A stretch of DNA of 64,000 nt from Melieria omissa (GCA_963971225.1 OZ020270.1:806001-870000); one strand, 5' to 3'; positions 32,080-43,221 are shown, counted from the first letter of the stretch. The notes: generated by a model not told the origin, from the sequence alone. Numbers and translations are program-made.

Positions 32080-32196
32080 ATGACACGGTATAAACAGACA
32101 GAGTTTCCCGAGGATGACAGCAGCTCAATTGGTGGCATTCAATTGAACGAGGCGACTGCCAGCACAGGCATGCAAATACGTTACCACACGGCACGC
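32080..32196 (+). CDS. Nep1: Neprilysin-like M13 peptidase, coding exon 1
   Basis: The exon encodes the 39-residue cytosolic N-terminus, starting MTRYKQTEFPEDDSSSIG. The acceptor AG directly precedes the ATG. It ends CACACGGCACGC before the donor GTAAGT, phase 0. The sequence closely resembles what I recall of the Drosophila Nep1 N-terminus. Neprilysins are type II membrane zinc endopeptidases (family M13) that cleave small extracellular peptides; in flies they act in neuropeptide turnover, fertility and muscle function. Unlike the surrounding sequence, codons are conserved, with synonymous-type usage and clean splice sites. It is part of a gene with exons at 32440, 40152 and 40332; the catalytic exons lie outside the window. 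Confidence 0.85.
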
Positions 32197-32439
32197 GTAA
32201 GTATCTGTGCTATTATGTGCGATATTTTTTATGTTGATAAATAAGTATGTGGATGCATTAGCGCACAAAGGGAGAGGGAGGAAAAAATGTTCCTCAGAGG
32301 AGTGGCTATACTTCTTCAAGTAAAATTAAATAAAAAATGTGTCTCTCCAAAAATTGCTATACATTGATTGATTATAAGATTAAAACTGAAATTTAGAGAC
32401 AATGTATATATGTATGTACGGATATTGGCTATCTTACAG

Positions 32440-32596
32440 GCCACCATGAACTGGCGCTCTCGTAATAAAGTGGAAAAATGGCTTTTCTTCACAACACTAA
32501 CCATGGCTTTAATCGTTTTGACACTATTAATTGTGATATTTTCCAATGAATCTGATAAGACTACGCGCATTCTACATGTGGAGCCGCATAGTAAAG
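32440..32596 (+). CDS. Nep1: Neprilysin-like M13 peptidase, coding exon 2 (membrane anchor)
   Basis: The exon follows the acceptor TATCTTACAG and starts ATMNWRSRNKVEKW, in phase with exon 1. It contains the single hydrophobic signal-anchor WLFFTTLTMALIVLTLLIV, the type II membrane segment of neprilysins, followed by the first extracellular residues (FSNESDKTTRILHVEPHSK). It ends AGTAAAG before the donor GTGAAT, phase 1. The next exon is 7.5 kb away because fold-back and hAT elements fill the intron; the first of them starts 33 bp after this donor. Confidence 0.87.
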
Positions 32597-33004
32597 GTGA
32601 ATAGAGTTAAAAGGCACCATTATAAAATAAACAAGGTAATCGAAGTACGGAAAGCCTTCTCCGGAATTCTTTGTTTACGTACGTAAATGGTACGCCCGTT
32701 GTATTTTGCAAGTAGGAGTTCGTATTATTGTTTTTTAACATCTTCGTTAGCATTTAAAATAAAATAGGCGGAAAACAGGTATTGTGAGCAATGCTCTATT
32801 AAAAATTATAATTTTAAATATGAAATTTATTTTGTTAGCAACTGTTCGGTTTCACAAAAAACTTTTGGATACTTGGTTACATGGTTCCTATCATGATACA
32901 AGTACAATTACCAAGGTAAGGCAAGTAAATTCAGAGAGACCCGAAAATTGGCGTACGAAAAATGACAGTTGTCGCCAAATGTTCTCATTGAACAGGGTGG
33001 TGGT

Positions 33005-33498
33005 CAGCGATTAAGCGATGTGAAACTGGGAGAGCCGGTAGAAATACATGCACAGAATTTCACTAATATTATTCCAAAATTGCCTACTAGTAGGCCCCAA
33101 GCTTGATGAGGAACGTACTTTCACTCCATATAAATTTCTAAAACAGGGTTGTTGTTGTTTTAGTTCATTTCAAATTATCAGTGTTGCTAGGTGAGTCATT
33201 GAAGAAATGCGAAATACAAAGGACGGCAACTGACCCCTTCATATTCAATGCATTTAGCTTTGTGTTCTTTGGTATATTTTTCAATAATATTTACATAATG
33301 AAACCAAAAAAGTTCATATGTTGCGTATTTAATGCAGAAAATTAATGAGAACATACTTTAAAAAGCAAATAATTGAAAGGAATCCCTAATATCTGGAAAA
33401 GACCGAAAACAGTGAAGAGCTGATAACTACCAGCATACACAGACTGTGTACGTGAATTGCAAAAAAAGCACAAAATCTTAACCACCACTTAATCGCTG
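33005..33498. mobile_element. hAT-like MITE family Y, copy Y2
   Basis: The ends are CAGCGATTAAGCGATGTGAA and ...CACTTAATCGCTG, with a perfect 8-bp duplication GTGGTGGT (32997-33004, 33499-33506), the hallmark of hAT transposition. At 494 bp it is an internally deleted version of the ~765-bp copies. Confidence 0.93.
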
Positions 33499-34265
33499 GT
33501 GGTGGTGATGCAGTTTAAATTTATAACCAAAAAGAAAATCGCCAGGGTGTCACAAGTATCAAAAAGTTAATTTTGAAGGCCGAAAATTTGCTAGCAAAAT
33601 AGTTGCATATGCCTGTTTTTAGATTTAACCCTTTCGGTTATTCTATGCCATATGGCATAGTCTCGTTTCAGTGCCTGTTTTAGGTCAAAAACTTGTGGAT
33701 ACTATATTTTTCAATTTTTGTATTTTTCTCTGAAGATTTTTATACCAAATAATGAAAAAAATATTTTGATTAGTGTACCAAGTAACTTGGGGTTCAGAAA
33801 GTGCGCAGTCCTATCGAGCTGCGTATTTTACAAAAAGAGGTCACTTCGTACTTTTATTTATTCTATTGCAAAAATCAATTTATTTTATAGGTTTATGTAA
33901 GTAATCTGGTAGGTATTTATTGCTTTAGTAAGTGTAAAAAAAGTTAGATCCCAAATATAGTTTACTAAGGCTGTACGATTTTTTTTATTTTTTACTATGC
34001 TATATTTCATGATGCCCAAAAACCACTTTTTCGAACAATATTTTAAAAAATTACTTTTGATTATTCATAATGTAGGCTTAAACAGTAATAAAATGGAAAA
34101 TAATGACTTTTAAAGTTAAAAACAAAAAAGAAGTACCGAAAGGGTTAATGTTTGAGATTTAGATTTTAAATAGAACATCGCTCGCAATATTTGTTTTTTT
34201 TTCTATTTTTTTGTTTATGCTAACGATGTGACCGAAAAACAATACTAGGAACCAAGGCATATTAA

Positions 34266-34973
34266 CAAGGTACGCCAGGCTGGGAGCGGCAGCTTTAAAT
34301 GTCTCTCTTCACCCTCTTATTTGTGAACGGTTGTTTTTTTTGTAGAATAAAGAACCTACTATTAGTGTTGATATTGTTTGTACAACTATACTTTTGTGTA
34401 CAGATTTGGGTAGCATTGTAAAATACATATACGCGAAATATAGCCCATGACACCAGCCTGTTACGCACTAAAATATATTGTGGAATGAATACAAATGAAA
34501 GAATGAAATAAATTGAATTTAAAAATTTTATGTGTTAGCAATTTGTACGAAATTGTATGTTCTTTTCCTAATTCTGTTCAGCTTGCTGAAGAAGTAAAAC
34601 ACCTTTATTTGAATGTAGAATGTATTTTAGAATAAGAAACTTAAACAAAAATTTAAAACAAAAACAATTGAAAAAAAGATTTTACGTAAATAAAAAATTA
34701 TCAAAAACTCTTCCATAAAAATTTACATTACATTTTTTTTTGAATGGGCAAAAAATGTATAAGACATTCAGCAACACTATAACAATTAATACCAAATTAT
34801 CTTTGTGGCATTTTATTAAAACTAACTAATTATAACATTTGTCCTACATAAACGCAGTTTTTAGAGTTCGAGGAACAAATACTAAAAGATGCAACCAACA
34901 ATTCATTCCTAATAAAAAGCAACTCTGATTTGGCCCCCTTATTTTGACGGCTCTCTGAGCCTGGCGTACCTTG
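34266..34973. mobile_element. 708-bp MITE with TTAA duplication
   Basis: The terminal inverted repeats CAAGGTACGCCAGGCT are perfect over 16 bp. TTAA is at 34262-34265 and 34974-34977. The interior is AT-rich and non-coding. A TTAA duplication points to a piggyBac-type transposase, although the ends do not match canonical piggyBac CCY-type ends. Confidence 0.85.
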
Positions 34974-35120
34974 TTAATATACCTTGCTACGAACTCCTAC
35001 TTGCAAAATGCAACCTTGCTTTCTGGGAGACGCAAGTTCTCGCTGTCATTCCAAATGGCATACCATTGGCGTACGTAAATAAAGAATTTCTGAAAGGCTT
35101 TCCGTACTTAGTTTACCTTG

Positions 35121-35275
35121 ATTATTGTATCATGGCACTAAGCAAATAAACACATAGAGGTGCCAACTCGCACAAATTTTCGTACCAGCGCAGTAGGTCC
35201 CATACGCACTTCGGCTATTCGAACATATTCGCGATGACTTCGGCAAACTTCTCAATTCGAAGTCAGCTTTCATAA
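35121..35275 (-). repeat. Repeat Z (ACTTCGGCTAT), copy 1
   Basis: CTAAGCAAATAAACACATAG, then AGGTCCCATACGCACTTCGG, recur in inverted orientation at 39940-40085 and in part at 36754-36825. It seems to be an old repeat interrupted by Y3. The class is unknown. Confidence 0.6.
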
Positions 35276-36055
35276 CAGCGATTAAGCGATGTGAAACTGG
35301 GAGAGCCGGTAGAAATACATGCACAGAATTTCACATATATTGTTGCAAAATTGCAACCTTGGGGTCTACTAGTAGACCCCAAGCTTGATCAGGAACGTAC
35401 TTTATCCTCCATATAAATTTCGAAAACGGGGTTGTTGTTCTAGTTCATTTCAAATTTCTAGTGTTGCTGGTGTGAGTAATTTTTTGTGACCAAAGAAATT
35501 TTTCTTTTTATTTGTATATTTTTGGTGCCATTTCGTAATACGTTTGTATAAAATTGACTAGAAAAGTATATTATTGCCCAAAAGCGTCAAAAAAATCCTG
35601 GGGTATGCTTTTAATTTAATTGAATTAAGATTTTATTAGCTGCATCCAAAAAAAAACCCCTGCGGGCAAACTAGAGCATTTAGCACCAAAAGCATACCTG
35701 ATCTGATCTGATCGTTAGAGATTCGCTAAATGAAGAAATGCGAAATAAAAAGGACGGCAACTGACCCCGTCATATTCAATGCTTATAGCTTTGTGTTCTT
35801 TGGTATATTTTTTACTAATATTTACATAATGAAACGAAAAAGGTTCATGTGTTGGCATTTAATGCAGAATTCATTTAATGAATTAATGAGAACATACTTC
35901 AAAAGGCAAATAATTGAAAGGAATCCCTAATATCGGGAAAAGACCGAAAACAGCGAAGAGCTGATAACTACCAGCACACACAGACTGTGTACGTGAATTG
36001 GAAAAAACGCAAAAACATCGGCTTACTCTCCCAGTTTCCAATCGCTTTATCGCTG
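35276..36055. mobile_element. hAT-like MITE family Y, copy Y3
   Basis: 780 bp with the family ends CAGCGATTAAGCGATGTGAA and ...CGCTTTATCGCTG. The flanks (TTTCATAA and CATCAACT) do not match, unlike those of Y2 and Y4. Either the site has decayed, or the two ends come from different copies joined by recombination. Confidence 0.85.
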
Positions 36056-36107
36056 CATCAACTGTGCGCTGTGATGATGCTACTGCTGCTGTTATGCGCC
36101 TTACAAT

Positions 36108-36745
36108 CAGTGTTGCCACTAAGAATTTGGTTCTCCTACCAAAATTGGTCCAAAATCAATCTCAGCCTACCAAAATAAATTTAAAATTTAATAAAAATTA
36201 ATATTTTCTTCATAAAAACTTTTGCAAATAAATTACCTGTCCATGATTCGTCTTCTTTCACAGGTCCTTTTTTACAGAATGAATAAAAGCGCTAATTTTC
36301 AATAATTTCTTCTTTGTTTAAACCTTTTTTTAATAATGAGAATATCAAAAACTACGCGAAAATGTGAATGAATTTGGCCGCTTAAACGTCAAAAAAAGTC
36401 AAGCAAAGTTGCAAGTAAAAAGTCTTCATGTAAATGCATGAAGATTTACGCAGCAACTTCAAAAGAGCATTGAAAAAAAACACAGGGGGAAAAGCCTTCG
36501 TGTAAATGGCTTTTTCTGACATTTTGCTTTTTTACATCCTTCCTCAAATACTGGGTTGGCACATAAATGCATATCGAAAGCAGAGATTTTAAAATCATAA
36601 AAAAATTAATAGAAAATATATTAATGCAGTGTGTTGCCTACCAAAATTCCTTGAAAATCACAATAAACCAACCAACCTACCAAAGCCTTAATTTAGGAAA
36701 CGAAGCTACCAATTTTGGTCCAATTGGACCAAAACGGCAACACTG
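36108..36745. mobile_element. 638-bp hAT-like MITE (CAGTGTTGCC ends)
   Basis: The ends are CAGTGTTGCC inverted, with further subterminal CCAAAATTGG motifs. The flanks CTTACAAT (36100-36107) and CTTGCAAT (36746-36753) match at 7 of 8, a slightly decayed hAT duplication. Non-coding. Confidence 0.85.
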
Positions 36746-36825
36746 CTTGCAATCAGCGCAGCAGGTCCCATACGCACTTCGGCTATTTGAAAATATCCGC
36801 AAAATTGTGTGTGTCGCCTTCACAC

Positions 36826-37592
36826 CAGCGATTAAGCGATGTGAAACTGGGAGAGCCGGTAGAAATACATGCACAGAATTACACTAATATTATTGCAAAA
36901 TTGCAACCTTGAGGCCTACTAGTAGGGCCCAAGCTTGATCAGGAACGTACTTTTTCCTCCATATAAATTTCTAAAACGGGGTTGTTGTTCTAGTTCATTT
37001 CAAATTGCCAGTGTAGCTGGTGTGAGTCATTTTTTGTGACCAAAGAAATTTATCTTTTTATTTGTATATTTTTGGTGCCATTTCGTAATACGTTTGTATA
37101 AAATTGAGTAGAAAAATATATTATTGTCCAAAAGCGTCAAAATAATCTTTGGGTATGCTTTTAATTCAATTAAATTAAGACTTTATAAGCTGCATTCAAA
37201 AAAACAACCCTGCGGTCAAACTACAGCATTTAGCAAAAAAATCATACCTGATCGTTAGAGATTCGCTAAATGAAGAAATGCGAAATACAAAGGACGACAA
37301 TTGACCCCGTCATATTCAATGCATTTAGCTTTGTTTTCTTTGGTATATTTTTCATTAATATTTACATAATTAAACCAAAAAAGTTCATGTGTTGGCATTT
37401 AATTCAGAAAATTAATGAGAACATACTTTAACAAAAAAAATAATTGTAAGGAATCCCTAATCCCTAATATCGGGAAAAGAGCAGACACAGTGAAGAGCTG
37501 ATCACTGCCAACACACACGGACTGTGTACGTGAATTGCAAAAAACGCACAAAAATCGGCTTACTCTCCCAGTTTCACATCGCTTAATCGTTG
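36826..37592. mobile_element. hAT-like MITE family Y, copy Y4
   Basis: 767 bp, ends CAGCGATTAAGCGATGTGAA and ...GCTTAATCGTTG, with a perfect 8-bp duplication CTTCACAC (36818-36825, 37593-37600). Very similar to Y1 throughout. Non-coding. Confidence 0.93.
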
Positions 37593-37600
37593 CTTCACAC

Positions 37601-38655
37601 GCAATCAATTTCACTTGTTCGCGCTCATATTTTGTGTGTATACTTATTTTCGTTGACGATTGCTTTCGCTTCAACAAATTTGCTGAGAAAAGCTTATCAA
37701 TCTAATCGTTGCGCTGTCTGGTTGCGTGTTTTCGTATGCCTTGCGTTAACTGATTTGAAAACATTTTTAATTTTTTTTTTTTTAAATTGAAAAATTTAAG
37801 CGAAATCTGACGTGGTTGAATCCCCAAAAATTTTTGTTGACGACCCTTTTTTAGAAACTTAACCTGATTTTACTTGTATTAATGTCATCAAGTTTTTATC
37901 ATGAATATAAATAATGGCGACAAAGCGCTTATCAAGGGATATAAAAAAATGCCCTTCCTTCGTTATTTCTCTGGTTTCATATTGATGAAAACTATTGAAA
38001 AATGTGGATATTATAACTGCAAAAAGCTAATAAAAGATGAGCTTTGTAATTTACAAGGTAACGAAATGTTTCTATTTTTCAAAAATTTCCACTATTTTAA
38101 TAGTAGTTTAAAACTAAAAGCTCCAATCGACTCATTTTTTAATTTCAAAAATGTTTTTACAACACATTTCATACGTTTTTTAAGGAAACCCCCTTTCCTC
38201 CAATATAAAACAGCTTTTGTACAGTTTGTGTGTTGCAAACGTAACAAAGTAGATTAATACAAAATGTGATTTTCAGAACCGTCTACTTGTTGGGAACATG
38301 AGCAATTTATATTAGATTACTTGTTAATAATTTTGCTATGAAAAAATTGCACTTGGTTAAGAGAGCAAATTGCAAGTAAAACGAAAAATAAGAATAAAAT
38401 AAAAATACTAAAGAACACATAAAATTACTAAATAATATAAATTTTAAGGAAATGATAATAATAAATAGTAATATGTTGCTGTTAATATATGAATTTGAAA
38501 AATTTATCAGTATGCATTTTATTCGGCCAGAAGGCAACGTAGCCTACATGAATGCCAACATTGCACAGCACAAATTCATGGTTTTGGTTTTTTATCAATA
38601 GGAACGCACACTCTACTGTACGCCTTTGCGAATTCACATGGTTCATTACACGGTG
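37601..38655. other. Nep1 intron sequence, no gene recognised
   Basis: AT-rich sequence without splice-consistent coding exons or repeat borders that I can support. A 118-codon frame at 37901-38257 has no recognisable domain and biased AT-rich composition; I do not call it a gene. Confidence 0.5.
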
Positions 38656-39712
38656 CAACACTGAAAATACACCTGACAAATTAAATAGTGTAGGCTGTTT
38701 ATATGGTCGAATAATGCATAAAAATATTTTTGTTATATTTTTTGTACCCTCCAAATTTTATTTATTTACAAAAAACCGTTTTTACAAACTTTCCACGGTA
38801 ATCTATGAATATCTCAGTAATTTTTTTTTAACGATTTTCAATATGTAATATGTTTTGGAAAGAGCATTGTCAGACCTTTCGAATGATGTATGTCAATTCA
38901 GTGTTTAGACAAATGAGTAGTAAGTTTTTATCGCATAAACCTTGAAAAAGTGATTTTTTTTCTCAATTTTTTTAACTTTAACCAGTTTTTATTGCATAAT
39001 GAAACAAAAAAATTAATAAAGTTAGGTAATATTCTGAAAGAAGATTTGTTTACGAACAAATTGGTGTATTGCTTTATTGAATTGGACCAAAACTGCGGAA
39101 TCTACGCTATTTTTTCGTAACTAGAAAATAAAGCCTTGAATATGTATTCGTTTGAGATTTAAATAAAAATTTAAGACGAATTCATTGTACACACTGCAAT
39201 ACACATGATAGGCTTTATTTTCTAGTTACGAAAAAATAGCGTAGATTCCGCAGGTTTGGTCCAATTCAATAAAGCAATACACTAATTTGTTCGTAAACAA
39301 ATCTTCTTTCAGAATATTACCTAACTTTATTAATTTTTTTGTTTCATTATACAATAAAAACTGGTTAAATTTAAAAAAATTGAGAAAAAAATCACTTTTT
39401 CAAGGTTTATGCGATAAAAACTTACTACTCATTTGTTTAAACAATGAATTGACATACATCATTCGAAAGGTCTGACAATGCTCTTTCCAAAACATATTAC
39501 ATATTGAAAATCGTTAAAAAAATGACTGAGATATTCATAGATTACCGTGGAAAGTTTGTAAAAACGGTTTTTTGTAAATAAATAAAATTTGGAGGGTACA
39601 ACAAATATAACAAAAATATTTTTATGGATTATTCGACCACATAAACAGCCTACAGTATGTTACTTGTCAGGTGTATTTAATTTTTTTTTTTTGTAGCACA
39701 GTGTTATTCATA
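38656..39712. mobile_element. Long fold-back palindrome (~470-bp arms, 75-bp loop)
   Basis: 38664-39135 is the near-perfect inverted copy of 39211-39681, with a 75-bp spacer at 39136-39210. The outer ends carry CACTG near 38659 and its complement near 39706, and the right arm has an extra T-rich run. No coding sequence or clear target duplication. In the Nep1 pre-mRNA it would form a ~470-bp RNA hairpin. Confidence 0.88.
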
Positions 39713-40151
39713 GCAGAACCGAAAGCCATGGAAATTCAATTTGCTTTTCATCTTGTTCAGTTGCTCGTATTGTTTTCATTCGCCTCAGCGCATACGCAAG
39801 CAACACGCACATTTATTTTCACACGGACACACACCCTTGCATATTCGAATTTGCAAACGATTCGCCGCGGCGCGACGTTTCGTGCTCATCAGCACAGCAC
39901 AGCTCGCAATTGATGTTCCTTGTCGAACATCCCACAAAGAATGAAGATGAACTTCGAAAATTGAAGTTTGACGAAGTCAGCGACAAAACTTCGTATAGCC
40001 GAAGTACGTGTGGGACCTACGTGACCGACAAATTTTGTACTGCGTGGTACCTCTATGTGTTTATTTGCTTAGTGATCATGGATAGGAACCACATACAGAT
40101 AGTAATGCAGGGTTGTATTCCGTGCATGCACAAATTGTCATCTCGCTATAG
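39713..40151 (+). other. Nep1 intron end with repeat Z copy 2
   Basis: 39940-40085 is an inverted relative of 35121-35275 (ACTTCGTATAGCCGAAGTAC, CTATGTGTTTATTTGCTTAG). The last 60 bp lead into the exon-3 acceptor TCATCTCGCTATAG. The 80-codon frame at 39671 is not supported as a gene. Confidence 0.55.
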
Positions 40152-40260
40152 CTATTGAAGTTCCTTGCCTAAACGAATACTGTATATTTGCCGCAAGTGA
40201 AATTTTAAAGTCCATTGATAAGACTATAAGTCCTTGTGATGACTTTTATGCCTACGCTTG
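40152..40260 (+). CDS. Nep1: Neprilysin-like M13 peptidase, coding exon 3
   Basis: After the acceptor GCTATAG the frame (phase 1 in) reads IEVPCLNEYCIFAASEILKS and then IDKTISPCDDFYAYAC. The CxxxxC and SPCDDFY-AC segments are the highly conserved start of the M13 ectodomain, where the cysteines form disulfides. It ends ...GCTTG before the donor GTAAGT, phase 2, and joins exon 4 to complete the Cys codon. An additional small exon between exons 2 and 3 cannot be excluded. Confidence 0.88.
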
Positions 40261-40331
40261 GTAAGTGGTTTCGTTCTATTTGTATGCCTTCGGTTTAAAA
40301 TCCTAAAAAAGGTCTCTTTGAAAATTTGTAG

Positions 40332-40650
40332 CAATCAATGGATTAAGAATAATCCCATTCCCGAGGGAAAATCTACATGGGGCACGTTTGGTAAACTTGA
40401 ACAAATGAATCAACTGGTTATACGCAATATATTGGAGAAACCGATGAAAGACTTTAAATCGGAGGCTGAGAAGAAAGCAAAAATTTACTATGAATCCTGC
40501 CTGGATAAAGATGAGGAAATGGAAAAATTGGGTGCAAAGCCCATGGTGGATTTGTTATGGAACATTGGAGGCTGGAACGTCACGCAGAGTGGATTCAATA
40601 TTGCTAAATGGAATCTAGCGAGTACGTTGAAAATTTTACATAACAAGTAC
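40332..40650 (+). CDS. Nep1: Neprilysin-like M13 peptidase, coding exon 4
   Basis: After the acceptor ATTTGTAG the frame reads NQWIKNNPIPEGKSTWGTFG and KLEQMNQLVIRNILEKPMKD, through YYESCLDKDEEMEKLGAKPM and IGGWNVTQSGFNIAKW to LKILHNK. This is the first helical lobe of a peptidase M13 N domain, with an N-glycosylation site (NVT). The donor is either GTACGT after ...AACAA (exon end 40646) or GTATAT after ...AAGTAC (40650); both are plausible. The HExxH zinc-binding exon is not found downstream in this window. Confidence 0.87.
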
Positions 40651-40980
40651 GTATATATTTGGAATTAGAATTGTTTACAGATTCACCTTCTTCATGCATA
40701 CACATGGACGATACATACTATACGTTGCAGTGTCATTTTGTTGCAGTGCCTTGTATTTTTTTGTGCCTAGTAAAGTATTTGTTTTTAAATTTCTCTAATC
40801 GACAGGAACTATTCCTTTGTGTTAACTTTCATTTATCAAACAAATTCTGGCAAAATCAGCTCATGAAAATAAAAATAATGTCACAGGTTTCCTTACACCA
40901 AAGTTATAGTATATGGTTTTTCATCATGAGCCGAAAAAGTAAAGAAAGAAAAAAAATCAATTAAAATTTTAATTTTGATG
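40651..40980 (+). other. Nep1 intron, no gene recognised
   Basis: AT-rich sequence between exon 4 and a mariner fragment. The short frames here show no peptidase similarity. Confidence 0.5.
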
Positions 40981-41380
40981 AAACTTCATTATCAAAATAA
41001 TATTTGGTTTATGCCGTTAGTAATGGAATATGACATCATTCAAATGACCGCCACGAGCAGCCTGGCACACCTCGATTATTTTTAGGTAATTTTCGATGAC
41101 TTTTTTACATATAGCAGGCTGTAAGGCGCCAAGAACGTATGTTGTCCCTCAAATGCTCCAGAGTCTGCGGATTGTCTGCATAGACTTGGTCTTTCGCGTA
41201 GTCCCAAAGAAAAAAGTCCAAAGGGTTCAGATCGCACGATCTTGACGGCCAATTGGCATCACCAAAACGCGAAATTATGCGTTCATCGAACCTGGTTCCC
41301 AATTCTGTCATGTTCGGTCGTGTTGTGTGGCATGTAGCGTCGTCCTGTTGAAACCACATCTCCTCCACATCCATATCTTC
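40981..41380 (-). pseudogene. rosa-type mariner transposase fragment
   Basis: The minus strand encodes the C-terminal part of a mariner-superfamily transposase: WFQQDDATCHTTRPNMTELG, then NWPSRSCDLNPLDFFLWDYA and the family's closing segment, ending near 41024 (HLNDVIFHY). The spacing between the QDDATCH Asp and the CDLNPLD Asp is longer than in the Mos1-like copies, as in the DD41D (rosa-like) group. The N-terminus is missing: at 41380 it abuts repeat W1. Frame shifts near 41110. Confidence 0.82.
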
Positions 41381-42065
41381 GATCGCTTTTAAGGAAAAAA
41401 TGTGAAAAGAGATGAAAATGACTATGGTAAATTTTTTCTATTATTTCGATGCGAATGTGTATTCCGCCAAATAATTTGGCTGTGTTGTATTGCTTGATGT
41501 GTCGACTTTCATCACACACCTAACTCGTTAATTGTTTTACAAAAAATGTGTATGTTTTTGACCATAAAAAAACGCCTTAAAATTCAATATTTTCCGAATT
41601 TGAGGTCCAACTACCGCGGTATTTTAAAACTTATAAAAATAAATTTCATCGGAAAGAAGCCGTGCGGTGTTGTTAATGCGATAATGTGAAGATCATGTCA
41701 ATCGGTTTCTTGGTTTCGAAAATAAGATCAAAGTATTGGAAAAAGTAGAGAAAAAATGACACGGTACCTTATCTCACAAACTAGAGCTGCTAAAAAAAAA
41801 TCTGAGTATAGATTCGAAATCAGCGCACCCAAATTAGTAAGAAACAGTAGGAAAACTCCATGCAACAGAAAAAAAGTGTTTTTTGTTGTCCTGTGTTACA
41901 AATTGTCCCGACTCGAAATATTAAAATATGAATAACTTTTGAAAAGAAGCAGGTAGGATTTCAATTCGAACGGATTTTGCACCTATAATCATCAAGAAAT
42001 ACAACCTAGCTTGCAGTTTTTGTCGACATTTTTGTGCTACCTATCGATGCTTCCTGCCTACCGTG
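41381..42065 (-). repeat. Repeat W, single-arm copy (W1)
   Basis: On the minus strand it begins ACGGTAGGCAGGAAGCATCG and is the same sequence as each arm of the fold-back at 43800-45571. It has no other arm of its own; the rosa mariner fragment lies at its inner end. Non-coding. Confidence 0.8.
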
Positions 42066-42093
42066 TGTATAATAGTATTATTTTTGATTATAT

Positions 42094-43221
42094 TGTAACG
42101 AAGACAGTCTATCGCTGTGTAAAGCAACCCTGCCGCTACGCGCCGTGCTATAATTCAATCTGGCAACGACGGCCGCGATAATAACTTTCAGTCCAATCTG
42201 GCAACGATGGTCGCGATCATCATGGAAACCTTTAGTCCACTCGGGACTGTGCGAGAACGATCTGCGCGATGGCCGGACAGGTATAAAAGGCAGCCGGGTG
42301 CGGCGCAGCGAGTCAGTCTGATTTTGACTAGTGAAGGTGCCACACGGAGCAATTAAGGCAGGTTCTCACCTTGTGGAAAAAAAAACAATTTTTTTTTGCC
42401 TTATCGTGTAGATATATGTTTCAAAAATGTGCTCCAGAAATTTCAGATCAAAATCTGAAAAATTACAAAAGTTACAGGCCGTTACATAGAGCAGTGTAGA
42501 GCACCGGCCAAGCGCGCTTTAAACTTTAAACGCGTTTTTCTCAGAACCACATTTCGGACCTTACGGAAGTGATTGAAGGCGCTGGAATGAACCAATCGTC
42601 ACCAAATTTTTTCCAAATGTTCCTTAGGGTTTTTTCTAATAAACGAACCACCATCAGCCAAAAATATTGAAAATTGTTTATTTAAAAAAATAATAAGTGA
42701 ACAAAAAAATGCGAAAATCGTAATTTTTTTTTTGTAATTTTAATTTTTTTTCCTGATCTTGGTTCATTCAATAGATAATACGGTACACATTAAGAATGTG
42801 TTCGATTTTTGTGTTTCCGATCACGGGTTTTGACGGAATCACTTCCGGTAGCGGGACACCTCCTCGCCGACATTCCGCCACTGATGGACGCCCCCTCCCC
42901 CCCTTTTTTTGATTCATTCAATTTGAAAAATTGTATTCTCTAAATAAATGTGAGTTCATATCCAGAAACAATTTTCAGCGTTGTATCTTTAACCGTTTTC
43001 TCAAAAAAAAATCCTAAAAAAAGTGCACTTTTTCGGATCCACAAGGTGAGAACCTGGCTTAAGCAAATAATTAAGTGTAAAGACAGTGAAGTGTAAAAGT
43101 GTGAAATAAAGTGATTGTTGGTTTATTTTATTGTTTGCGTTTAAGAAACTGAGTGTGTTTTATTTTCAAATCACGCAATCCAGAGTTACGTAACAGCCCA
43201 CTAGACGTAGTATTCGTAACA
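42094..43221 (+). mobile_element. BEL/Pao-type solo LTR, split by a MITE
   Basis: Starts TGTAACGAAGACAG, ends TATTCGTAACA, with ATAT on both sides (42090-42093, 43222-43225). It contains the TATA box TATAAAAGG (about 42282) and AATAAA near 43105. No internal region is attached, so it is a solo LTR left by LTR-LTR recombination. Without the 702-bp insert at 42357-43058 it is about 422 bp. It is the plus-strand relative of the LTR at 3-467. Confidence 0.92.
42357..43058. mobile_element. 702-bp MITE with TTAA duplication, in solo LTR
   Basis: The inverted ends GGCAGGTTCTCACCTTGTGG and GCCAGGTTCTCACCTTGTGG differ at one base. TTAA flanks both sides (42353-42356, 43059-43062). The LTR at 3-467 shows the empty site. 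Non-coding, with AT-rich stretches. The TTAA target suggests piggyBac-type mobilisation. Confidence 0.92.

Larger units (their letters stand above)
32630..35120. mobile_element. Fold-back-like element in Nep1 intron 2 (2.5 kb)
   Basis: The ends are inverted relatives over 100+ bp: ACAAGGTAATCGAAGTACGG and GGAAAGCCTT on the left; the right end reads (complement) CAAGGTAAACTAAGTACGGA. Both continue to TGCAAGTAGGAGTTCGTA. The right arm has about 40 extra bases. No target duplication was found. Other elements sit inside at 33005-33498 and 34266-34973; the rest is AT-rich and non-coding. Confidence 0.7.

Noticed and set aside
37901..38257. 118-codon frame as a possible host exon or gene
   Set aside because: AT-driven composition (F, K, N rich), no recognisable domain and no splice logic with the neprilysin frame.
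40659..40964. 101-codon frame after neprilysin exon 4 as the next exon
   Set aside because: The residues do not resemble the M13 domain, and the frame starts inside the presumed intron.
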